Positions 1 through 5,090 of a stretch of DNA of 5,090 nucleotides are shown here, one piece after another. This DNA is from Verrucomicrobiales bacterium. GTDB taxonomy: Bacteria; Verrucomicrobiota; Verrucomicrobiia; Verrucomicrobiales; Akkermansiaceae. Under the pieces are notes generated by a model, which worked only from the letters and a program-made list of their open reading frames with translations, was not told the DNA's origin and ran no database searches. Made by a program: the position numbers and the translations under genes. Each line of letters opens with the position of its first letter. Position 1 is the first letter of the stretch. The stretch spans positions 1-5,090 of the forward strand of contig DMYM01000364.1 in assembly GCA_003483645.1 (NCBI GenBank). Direction: 5' to 3'.

Positions 1-912
1 CGGATCACCCCTCCCTACCACCCGGAACAACAGGACGACCTGATGGAAGTCGCGCCGGACTTCGGGGATTCCGAATGCCTGACGCGTTTCACCGACCAGG
101 CCATCAAATGGATTGCCTCGGTGGCGGATGATGCCCGCAGGGGCGAGCCCTTCTTCCTCTACCTGCCCCTCACTTCACCCCACAAACCGGTCATTCCGCT
201 GGAGCAGTTCCGTGGCCAGGGAGAGGCGGGAGCCTACGGTGAGTTCATGATCGAGACGGACTGGCACCTCGGCCGGTTGCTTTCCCTGCTCGACCGCGAG
301 AATCTGGCGGAGAACACGATCGTCATCTACACCTCCGACAACGGCCCGGAGAACACCTGGAAACAACGTATCCAGAAATTTGGACACCACAGCTCCGGCC
401 CTTATCGCGAGGGTAAGCGCTCCATCTACGAAGGAGGCCACCGGGTCCCCTTCTTCCTGCGCTGGCCGGCCAGGGTCAGGCCGGGCTCCCGGTGGGCCGA
501 ACCGATCTGCCAGACCGACCTCCTGGCCACCTTCGCCGCCATCCTCAACAAGCCACTCCCAGCCCGGTCCGGCGAGGACAGTATCAGTTTTCATCGGGCA
601 TGGAGTGGCCCCAAGGCCAATCACCCCTCCCGTCCTCCCGTCATTCACCATGCCGCTAACGGGCGATTCGCAATCCGGGCGGGAAAGTGGAAACTGGTCA
701 TGGAAGGCACGAAAAAGGCCGAGAACCGTGAACTCTACGACCTGCACCTCGACCCGGGGGAGAAGAACAATGTCCTGGCCAATCATGGAGAAGTGGAGAA
801 GACCCTGCTCGCCCGGCTCTCCGGAATCGTAACCAGCGGTACCACCCGCGATGAGGTGGCCTCGAAGAACGATACCCCGCTCTGGGCGGATCTCGTCTGG
901 CTTCCCCGGTAA
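1..912 (+). CDS. Sulfatase (arylsulfatase A-like), C-terminal part, 5' truncated by window edge
   Basis: The reading frame is open from base 1, so the gene starts upstream; 303 codons and a TAA stop are visible. The methionine at 43 is internal, because coding similarity typical of sulfatases flanks it without a signal peptide. Numbering codons from base 1, several sulfatase active-site blocks are visible: a Ser-Pro-His-Lys-Pro segment with His61, an Asp-Asn-Gly block at 113-115 inside TIVIYTSDNGPE, and a Lys139 followed by the usual Glu-Gly-Gly-His-Arg-Val-Pro. The C-terminus has the common WKLV...ELYDL..DPGE..N ending. The formylglycine cysteine and first metal-binding aspartates lie outside the window, so catalytic competence cannot be judged. 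The family hydrolyses sulfate esters, often on polysaccharides, usually in the periplasm or outside the cell. It shares QFRG..AG.YGEF and TDLLATFA with the next gene, which suggests tandem paralogues. Substrate unknown. Confidence 0.93.
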   Translation, partial: RITPPYHPEQQDDLMEVAPDFGDSECLTRFTDQAIKWIASVADDARRGEPFFLYLPLTSPHKPVIPLEQFRGQGEAGAYGEFMIETDWHLGRLLSLLDRENLAENTIVIYTSDNGPENTWKQRIQKFGHHSSGPYREGKRSIYEGGHRVPFFLRWPARVRPGSRWAEPICQTDLLATFAAILNKPLPARSGEDSISFHRAWSGPKANHPSRPPVIHHAANGRFAIRAGKWKLVMEGTKKAENRELYDLHLDPGEKNNVLANHGEVEKTLLARLSGIVTSGTTRDEVASKNDTPLWADLVWLPR

Positions 913-924
913 CAATCGCCCCCC

Positions 925-2337
925 ATGCGCACCTGCCTCTTCCTCATCTCCCTGCTTTCAGCAGGCCTTCTCCCTCAGGCCACCGGAGCGAAACCTCCGA
1001 ATATCCTCGTCATCCTGGTCGATGACATGGGTTACGGTGACCTCACCGCCTACAACCCGGAATCGAAGATTCCCACTCCCCATCTTGACAAACTGGCCCG
1101 GGATGGGATGCGCTTCACCGATGCCCATGCCCCGGGGCCCCTCTGCCACCTCTCGCGCTACGGTCTCCTGACCGGGAGGTACCCCTTCCGCGCCAATACG
1201 GGCGCGTGGCGCACGCAGCCTTCAATCGAGACAGGGCAACTCACCGTGGCTTCCCTTCTCAAGGAGAAGGGCTACCACACCGCCATGGTGGGCAAGTGGC
1301 ACCTGGGCTTCAAAGAGAACGGCTACGACAAGCCTCTCCCGGGCGGACCGGTGGATGTCGGGTTCCAGTCCTTCTTCGGTATCCGGGCCTCCACCGACAT
1401 TCCTCCCTACTTCTACATCCGCGGAAGCCGTGCCGTAGAGCCACCCACCAAGACGATTGAAGCCAACAATACCCCGGGCTGGTCCCGCATCCAGGGAGCC
1501 TTCTGGCGGGGTGGCGGCATCGCTCCTGATCTCAGGCTCGACGACGTCCTGCCCCGCTTCACCAGAGAGGCTCTGGCAGTGATTGCAGACCACGATCCCA
1601 AGGAGGGGAACCCTCTCTTCCTCTACCTGGCCTACCCGGCCCCCCACACCCCCTGGTTGCCCTCCCGGCAGTTCAGGGGAAAAAGCGGAGCGGGGATATA
1701 CGGTGAATTCTGCAGCATGGTGGATGCCGAAGTCGGCCGGGTGCTCCAAGGGCTGGAAACCCAGAAGATGGCTGATGACACCCTCGTCATCTTCACCTCG
1801 GATAACGGCCCGGTTTGGTACGACGTGGATGTGCAGCGCTCTGGACATGACTCCGCGGGGGGATTGCGGGGGATGAAAGCGGATGCCTGGGAAGCGGGGC
1901 ACCGCATGCCCTTCCTGGTGCGCTGGCCCGGCATGGTGGAAGCCGGATCGGTAACCCATCACCTCGTCTGCTTTACTGATCTTCTCGCCACCTTCGCCGA
2001 ACTGGTGAACGGAAAGTTGCCGGGGAAAGGCGATCTCGACAGCGAGAGTTTCCTCCCCGTCCTGACCGATTCCTCCACCAGGCACCCCCCAAGGGGGCCC
2101 ATTGTGATGAGGGCCGGAAGCGGTGCCATGATGATCCGGGATCAGGAATGGAAACTTATCGATCAGCTTGGATCAGGCGGATTCTCCAATCCCAAGCGGG
2201 TCAAGCCCGGGCCGGATGATCCCAAGGGTCAGCTCTACAATCTCTCCACGGACTCTTCCGAGCAATCGAATCTCTGGAAAAGGCATCCCGAACTGGTGCG
2301 TAAACTGACGGCGCGAATGAGGAAAATCGTGAAGTAA
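925..2337 (+). CDS. Secreted sulfatase (arylsulfatase A-like) with atypical CHLSR maturation motif
   Basis: A complete 470-residue sulfatase, a normal length for the family. Residues 1-22 look like a Sec signal peptide (MRTCLFLISLLSAGLLPQA, then a likely cleavage after Ala22), so export is expected. The core starts at PPNILVILVDDMGYGDL (metal ligands Asp33, Asp34). Other active-site blocks are GKWHLG with Lys124 and His126, APHTP with His241, SDNGP with Asp293-Asn294, and Lys318 before EAGHRMP. The expected nucleophile is Cys74, normally oxidised to formylglycine, in LCHLSRYGLLTGRYP. The motif here reads C-H-L-S-R, with leucine in place of the usual proline (or alanine in the anaerobic type). 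The remaining active site looks intact. The start lies 12 bases after the previous stop, with no Shine-Dalgarno sequence, so co-transcription and perhaps translational coupling with the upstream sulfatase are likely. The sulfate ester substrate cannot be told from sequence alone. Confidence 0.95.
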   Translation: MRTCLFLISLLSAGLLPQATGAKPPNILVILVDDMGYGDLTAYNPESKIPTPHLDKLARDGMRFTDAHAPGPLCHLSRYGLLTGRYPFRANTGAWRTQPSIETGQLTVASLLKEKGYHTAMVGKWHLGFKENGYDKPLPGGPVDVGFQSFFGIRASTDIPPYFYIRGSRAVEPPTKTIEANNTPGWSRIQGAFWRGGGIAPDLRLDDVLPRFTREALAVIADHDPKEGNPLFLYLAYPAPHTPWLPSRQFRGKSGAGIYGEFCSMVDAEVGRVLQGLETQKMADDTLVIFTSDNGPVWYDVDVQRSGHDSAGGLRGMKADAWEAGHRMPFLVRWPGMVEAGSVTHHLVCFTDLLATFAELVNGKLPGKGDLDSESFLPVLTDSSTRHPPRGPIVMRAGSGAMMIRDQEWKLIDQLGSGGFSNPKRVKPGPDDPKGQLYNLSTDSSEQSNLWKRHPELVRKLTARMRKIVK

Positions 2338-2442
2338 TCGATGGTTGCCGCTACTGCCGGTTTCCAGGATCACACCTTTACGACGCCACCCCCACTCGAT
2401 CAGGCTCTGGCACAGGCCGCAACATAGGTTACCGCAGGAATT

Positions 2443-2457
2443 GCCGGCCCCCCCGGC
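2443..2457. terminator. Weak GC hairpin in the convergent gap, possible bidirectional terminator
   Basis: GCCGG and CCGGC form a 5-bp stem around five cytosines, between the convergent sulfatase and ceramidase-like stop codons. No T-tract follows on either strand, so it does not fit an ordinary intrinsic terminator. A second small inverted repeat, GACC/GGTC at 2463-2475, overlaps the ceramidase-like stop codon. The position between two convergent genes is the main argument for a termination role. Nothing else was recognised in the 129-base gap. Confidence 0.2.
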
Positions 2458-2466
2458 TCCGTGACC

Positions 2467-3873
2467 TCAGGGGTCGATGGATTCTTTCCCGGGCGTCTGC
2501 TCCGTCTTCCCTCTTGGCGGGTCGGGAGCATCCAGCAGGCGGCAAATGGCCCCCTTGAGAACACTCTCGACCTGCGGGCTCACCATCGACGAGCGCTCAT
2601 CCACCTCGTACCCACCCTGGGAGTAGGCAGCCTCGGTACAAATATAACCCGGCGCGTAGTCGCCATACGCCGCCATGGCGACCACCAGATCAGGACGAAC
2701 CGCCTGGGCATAGAGCTGGTATTCCACGAACAACTCACCGGGCATGTGCAGGATGCGGGCCTGGCGCAGGGCAAGGCAGGAAAGCTCAAGGGGTTCCTCG
2801 CGCTGGCATCGCCGCAGCCAAGTCAGAACCTTGGCCGCAAGGTAGCGCTTCTCCAGCGGTTCGGTTTCCACCTCTACCACGGCCGCAAGGGTTTCTTCCT
2901 TCAGGTGAGTTCCCACCGGCAGGAGAACTGGTTGCACTATCCAGTGCACGTCACCGCTGCCCAGGGGTTCCCTGGCAGTGGCTTCCCACGCGGCCTTCAT
3001 GCCCGCTGCAACCCGGTCGGCAAGAATCTGCCGTTTCTCTTTTGCCCCGTCATTCCACTTGCCTGCCCCGATGTTGCCGCCCGCCCCCGTAAAATGGATG
3101 TGGGGAACACCGGTCTCCTTCTCCCGCTGGTTCCGGGCCATGCCGGGAAAATCCGGATTAGCCAGACCGGTGCGGTAATAGCTCTGCGGGTGAGTAGCAT
3201 AATAGCTCAGTGCCGCCAGAGCCTGCTCACCTTTCCAGAAAGTGATCAGACACAGACGGGAATCGATTGTCCCCGCGGGAAAGGCCCGGATGGCGGGATC
3301 ACTCGTAGCTGTGTAACGGGTGTGCTGGACCTTCCCGTCCGGACCCAGGATGCGCCGATTTGAAGCGACCATCCGGACCTGACCAGCTCCCACGCCAAGA
3401 TGACTGACCGGCTCCGCCGTCTCGACCGCCTTTGCTACCGCTGCCGCGACACTGGCAATAACCTTGCGGGCATGCGCCACGTTGAACTTCTTCCCTCCCA
3501 TTCCGTGCCTTGCCAACAGGGCATCTGCCGAGAAGTCGCACCGGGGGGCATCATGCTGATGAAGGGTGTGCATGGTAACCCGTTCCACCCTCGTGGAGGC
3601 CCCCTTCGCCAGGGCCTTGCGAAATTCCAGATGACCGTCGTTGCTGAGCCCGATCCAATCAATCGCTGCCAAAACGATGGGATCGCCTGCACCCAGAAGA
3701 ACAATACCCCGGCAGCTAAGGGGCGCGTCCACTCCAATCATGGCATCGTAAGCCAGCGGACTCCCCAGGGGCGGGGTGGCATCAACCTTGAAGGTCCCGA
3801 TCCGAACAGGAGCGGCCGACGCCGCAAGACCCAGGATCAGGAAGTTAATAACAGCTGCTATCTTCATGGTCAT
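2467..3873 (-). CDS. Secreted neutral/alkaline ceramidase-like protein (N-terminal-domain family)
   Basis: This 468-residue protein (from the ATG at 3873) begins with a signal peptide, a hydrophobic run ending LAASA, probably cut after Ala20. It matches the layout of the neutral/alkaline non-lysosomal ceramidase N-terminal domain. Visible blocks are TMHTLHQHDAP (His102, candidate zinc ligand), SYYATHPQSYY (His228), GAGGNIGAGKWNDG at about 263-276, MPGELFVEY (Glu380), and YGDYAPGYICTEAAYSQGGYE with several conserved tyrosines. Characterised ceramidases are about 650 residues or more and have a C-terminal Ig-like domain; that domain is missing here. The serine of the known GDVSPN-type catalytic motif appears to be glycine (Gly269). 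It is therefore better called ceramidase-like than ceramidase; a different amidase or hydrolase activity is possible. Starts are ambiguous: GTG at 3876 directly follows an in-frame stop, and ATG codons lie at 3873 and 3867. No convincing Shine-Dalgarno sequence separates them. The gene is divergent from the SDR gene. Confidence 0.85.
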   Translation of the reverse strand: MTMKIAAVINFLILGLAASAAPVRIGTFKVDATPPLGSPLAYDAMIGVDAPLSCRGIVLLGAGDPIVLAAIDWIGLSNDGHLEFRKALAKGASTRVERVTMHTLHQHDAPRCDFSADALLARHGMGGKKFNVAHARKVIASVAAAVAKAVETAEPVSHLGVGAGQVRMVASNRRILGPDGKVQHTRYTATSDPAIRAFPAGTIDSRLCLITFWKGEQALAALSYYATHPQSYYRTGLANPDFPGMARNQREKETGVPHIHFTGAGGNIGAGKWNDGAKEKRQILADRVAAGMKAAWEATAREPLGSGDVHWIVQPVLLPVGTHLKEETLAAVVEVETEPLEKRYLAAKVLTWLRRCQREEPLELSCLALRQARILHMPGELFVEYQLYAQAVRPDLVVAMAAYGDYAPGYICTEAAYSQGGYEVDERSSMVSPQVESVLKGAICRLLDAPDPPRGKTEQTPGKESIDP

Positions 3874-3890
3874 CACTTACACGATCCGGG

Positions 3891-3907
3891 GTGACAAGCA
3901 AAGTCAC
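3891..3907. repeat. Short inverted repeat GTGAC-N7-GTCAC
   Basis: Two 5-base arms flank a 7-base spacer immediately beside the strong hairpin that starts at 3908. The GTGACAA version of the left arm occurs again at 4020-4026 upstream of the SDR gene. The arrangement could be an operator for a dimeric regulator between the divergent genes, or part of a larger folded leader. Short arms can occur by chance, so the functional reading is inference. Confidence 0.35.
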
Positions 3908-3929
3908 GGCCCCGGGTTACCCCGGGGCC
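3908..3929. repeat. Perfect 9-bp GC-only hairpin in divergent intergenic region
   Basis: GGCCCCGGG and CCCGGGGCC pair perfectly around a TTAC loop. Every stem pair is G-C, so the RNA or cruciform form should be very stable. No T-tract follows on the plus strand; on the minus strand the following bases are only partly T-rich. No gene ends here: the hairpin lies about 35 bases upstream of the ceramidase-like start and 125 bases upstream of the SDR start. A role in the 5' leader of the minus-strand gene, or blocking read-through between divergent units, is plausible but unproven. Confidence 0.75.
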
Positions 3930-3937
3930 TGTAACAT

Positions 3938-3965
3938 CAGGGGGTTTGCAACCGGTTGACCCCTG
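3938..3965. repeat. Nested imperfect inverted repeat with internal palindrome
   Basis: CAGGGGGT at 3938-3945 and ACCCCTG at 3959-3965 are inverted with one extra G in the left arm. Between them lies the perfect 10-base palindrome CAACCGGTTG at 3949-3958. It may fold as a bulged hairpin or serve as a symmetric protein-binding site. It is one of several palindromes packed into about 130 bases. Confidence 0.45.
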
Positions 3966-3980
3966 GGAAAACAGCATCCT

Positions 3981-3995
3981 GCCCCTCGGAGGGGC
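3981..3995. repeat. 6-bp hairpin in the SDR upstream leader with a competing partner
   Basis: GCCCCT and AGGGGC pair perfectly around a CGG loop, 59 bases upstream of the SDR start. The segment CCCTCGG at 3983-3989, which contains one arm and the loop, can instead pair with CCGAGGG at 4010-4016 over 7 bp. If the SDR transcript starts upstream of 3981, the two structures would exclude each other. No U-tract follows, so classical attenuation is not supported. Confidence 0.45.
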
Positions 3996-4043
3996 TACAT
4001 TGCCCGCCCCCGAGGGACCGTGACAAACGGGAAAAGAGCCCAC

Positions 4044-4047
4044 AGGA
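4044..4047 (+). promoter_or_regulatory. Shine-Dalgarno site AGGA for the SDR gene
   Basis: AGGA lies seven bases before the ATG at 4055, a normal spacing. It decides the start: the frame is open upstream to a TTG at 3956, but that would add 33 low-complexity, charged residues that fall within the palindrome-rich region and do not resemble SDR sequence. It is the only clear Shine-Dalgarno sequence seen at any of the starts in this window. Confidence 0.6.
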
Positions 4048-4054
4048 TTCATCC

Positions 4055-4831
4055 ATGGCCTTCCCGGGAATCAAACTCTTCGACCTTCACGGGCGCACGG
4101 CCCTGATCACCGGCGGTTCCAAGGGACTGGGCAAGGTCATCGCATCCGGCCTGGCTTCCGCCGGCGCGAACGTTGTCCTGGTCAGTCGACACGGCGCGGA
4201 GGCACAGGAGGCCGCCGACGAAATCGCTGCCGATCACGGCCAAGGCGCGCTCGGAATTGAGGCCGACATCACGGTCCCGGCGCAGATCGACGCCATGATC
4301 GCCATCGCCAGGGAATCCTTTGGCGGCATCGACATCCTGGTCAACAGCGCGGGCATCAACACCCGCGGGCCCATCGAAGCGATCACCCTCGAACAGTTCG
4401 AGGAACTCATGCAGATCAACGTCACGGGCACCTGGCTCTGCTGCAAGACAGTCATCCCGCTCATGAAGAAAGCTGGTTGGGGACGAATCATCAACCTGTC
4501 GAGTGCGATCGGGTTGGTGGGGGTTCCCGAGCGGACGCCCTACGCCTCGAGCAAGGGCGCAGTCACCCAGCTCACGCGCGCCCTGGCCCTCGAACTGGCA
4601 GGGAGCGGGATTCTGGTGAACGCAATCTGCCCGGGCCCCTTTCTCACTGAGATGAACACTCCACTCGCCGACTCGGAGGAAGCGAAAAGGTTCATTATCG
4701 ACCGGACGGCGCTTCGGCGCTGGGGCGAACTCCCCGAGATCCAGGGCGCGGCCCTCTATCTCGCCAGCGAGGCAGCAAGTTACACTACCGGCAGCATGCT
4801 CTGCGTGGACGGAGGATGGACCGCCCAGTGA
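4055..4831 (+). CDS. Classical SDR-family NAD(P)-dependent oxidoreductase, sugar-dehydrogenase-like
   Basis: A complete 258-residue classical short-chain dehydrogenase/reductase. The Rossmann fold begins with TGGSKGLG (19-26), followed by an Asp71 cofactor residue, an NSAG block (97-100, a variant of NNAG), structural Asn122, Ser150, and the Tyr163-Ala-Ser-Ser-Lys167 active site. A CPGPFLTEM segment (192-200) and the C-terminal TGSMLCVDGGW are also typical. The catalytic tetrad Asn-Ser-Tyr-Lys is complete. Ser44-Arg45 after the second beta strand and Lys23 in the glycine loop favour NADP(H), by family rules. The opening LFDLHGRTALITGG resembles gluconate 5-dehydrogenase and 2-deoxy-gluconate 3-dehydrogenase relatives, so a sugar or sugar-acid substrate is a reasonable inference, though SDR substrate assignment from sequence is unreliable. 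No signal peptide, so it is cytoplasmic. It has a good ribosome site and is divergent from the ceramidase-like gene; it may be the first gene of an operon or stand alone. Confidence 0.93.
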   Translation: MAFPGIKLFDLHGRTALITGGSKGLGKVIASGLASAGANVVLVSRHGAEAQEAADEIAADHGQGALGIEADITVPAQIDAMIAIARESFGGIDILVNSAGINTRGPIEAITLEQFEELMQINVTGTWLCCKTVIPLMKKAGWGRIINLSSAIGLVGVPERTPYASSKGAVTQLTRALALELAGSGILVNAICPGPFLTEMNTPLADSEEAKRFIIDRTALRRWGELPEIQGAALYLASEAASYTTGSMLCVDGGWTAQ

Positions 4832-4845
4832 CTCATCCCGGAGGG

Positions 4846-4873
4846 TTGAAATCACTCTAAGCTGCGATAAATA
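4846..4873 (+). promoter_or_regulatory. Weak sigma-70-like promoter candidate ahead of the last gene
   Basis: TTGAAA at 4846-4851 resembles a -35 box. An AT-rich run at 4866-4874 gives possible -10 boxes: GATAAA with a 14-base spacer or TAAATA with a 16-base spacer. Neither -10 match is good. The patch is the clearest AT-rich stretch in the 101-base gap between the SDR stop and the last start, so a separate promoter for the last gene is possible; read-through from the SDR gene is the alternative. Confidence 0.25.
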
Positions 4874-4932
4874 ACAGGGATTCCCGACTCGACATTCCAT
4901 AGCCGGAGAGGCGTACTCGCTGCTGCTTTGCC

Positions 4933-5090
4933 ATGAGATTACCCGTCTCCCTAGCCCTCCTCCTTGGTACCGTTGGAGCAGCGCTCCCCGCTCCCTTCGA
5001 TTACCACAGTGTGCGCGGCCGCGAGGCCAAGGGTCCGGTCAATGGCCTGCTGGAAGGAGAGGATCTCCCCAAGCACGGCAAGTCGCGCAC
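4933..5090 (+). CDS. Exported protein of unknown function, N-terminus only (3' truncated by window edge)
   Basis: An open frame of 52 codons runs off the window end. It begins MRLPVSLALLLGTVGAALPA, a compact Sec signal peptide with one arginine, a leucine/valine/alanine core and likely cleavage around Ala20. The mature start (PFDYHSVRGREAKGPVNG, then LLEGEDLPKHGKSRT) is hydrophilic and I do not recognise a family. The next upstream in-frame stop is at 4900-4902 and no other start codon lies between, so the ATG at 4933 is the first possible start. A GGAGAGG run at 4905-4911 is 21 bases away, too far for a normal Shine-Dalgarno site. The signal peptide is the main support for this being a real gene. 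It is on the same strand as the SDR gene with a 101-base gap. Confidence 0.65.
   Translation, partial: MRLPVSLALLLGTVGAALPAPFDYHSVRGREAKGPVNGLLEGEDLPKHGKSR

Noticed and set aside
175..915. A 246-codon minus-strand open frame opposite the first sulfatase
   Set aside because: The plus strand carries conserved sulfatase blocks throughout; the antisense translation has no motif.
1222..2085. A 287-codon minus-strand open frame inside the second sulfatase
   Set aside because: It lies opposite conserved sulfatase active-site blocks, and its composition (Gly, His, Arg, Pro rich, no motif) is that of an antisense shadow.
2338..2466. A small gene or RNA in the convergent gap
   Set aside because: No start codon with ribosome site and no convincing RNA structure beyond two small GC hairpins was found in these 129 bases.
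2461..3363. A 300-codon plus-strand open frame across the ceramidase-like gene
   Set aside because: It is antisense to a gene with clear family blocks and a signal peptide, and its translation shows no domain, signal peptide or ribosome site. Long antisense frames are expected in GC-rich coding DNA.
3874..3876. GTG start for the ceramidase-like gene
   Set aside because: It directly follows an in-frame stop and is immediately followed by ATG at 3873, with another at 3867; an ATG start is more likely, though the choice changes only one to three residues.
3908..3929. Reading the strong GC hairpin as an intrinsic terminator
   Set aside because: It has no T-tract on the plus strand and only a broken one on the minus strand, and no gene ends next to it since both neighbours point away.
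3956..4054. A 33-residue N-terminal extension of the SDR from a TTG start
   Set aside because: The extension runs through the palindromic region, is unlike SDR sequence, and a better start (ATG at 4055 with AGGA seven bases before) is available.
4049..4900. A 283-codon minus-strand open frame covering the SDR gene
   Set aside because: The plus strand encodes a complete SDR with all catalytic residues and a Shine-Dalgarno site; the antisense product shows no recognisable feature.

Overview
The window is a GC-rich stretch of bacterial chromosome with five protein-coding genes, two of them cut by the window edges. The gene content points to the Planctomycetota/Verrucomicrobiota/Lentisphaerota group: tandem arylsulfatase-type genes, a compact ceramidase-like secreted protein, predicted signal peptides, and start sites mostly without a Shine-Dalgarno sequence. 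This placement is inferred from protein style; no marker gene is present.

Layout: (i) 1-912 (+) is the C-terminal part of a sulfatase whose start lies upstream of the window. (ii) 925-2337 (+) is a complete secreted sulfatase 12 bases downstream, probably in the same operon and paralogous to the first. (iii) 2338-2466 is a short convergent gap. (iv) 2467-3873 (-) is a secreted protein of the neutral/alkaline ceramidase-like family. (v) 3874-4054 is a divergent intergenic region packed with inverted repeats. (vi) 4055-4831 (+) is a classical short-chain dehydrogenase/reductase (SDR). (vii) 4832-4932 is a short gap with a weak candidate promoter. (viii) 4933 to the window end (+) is the N-terminus of an unidentified exported protein.

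How the genes may work together (inference): the sulfatases would remove sulfate esters from extracytoplasmic sulfated glycans, and the sugar-dehydrogenase-like SDR could process a released sugar or sugar acid in the cytoplasm. The ceramidase-like protein could be another exported hydrolase, but its substrate is unknown. The SDR and ceramidase-like genes are divergently transcribed and could share regulatory DNA.

Two departures from family rules stand out. The complete sulfatase carries Cys-His-Leu-Ser-Arg where the formylglycine-maturation motif Cys-X-Pro/Ala-X-Arg is expected. The ceramidase-like protein appears to have glycine where characterised neutral ceramidases have the catalytic serine, although its putative metal-ligand regions remain. 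The palindrome-rich divergent region is the most structured non-coding DNA. I found no RNA gene, CRISPR array, insertion sequence or defence system, and no convincing new multi-gene system.
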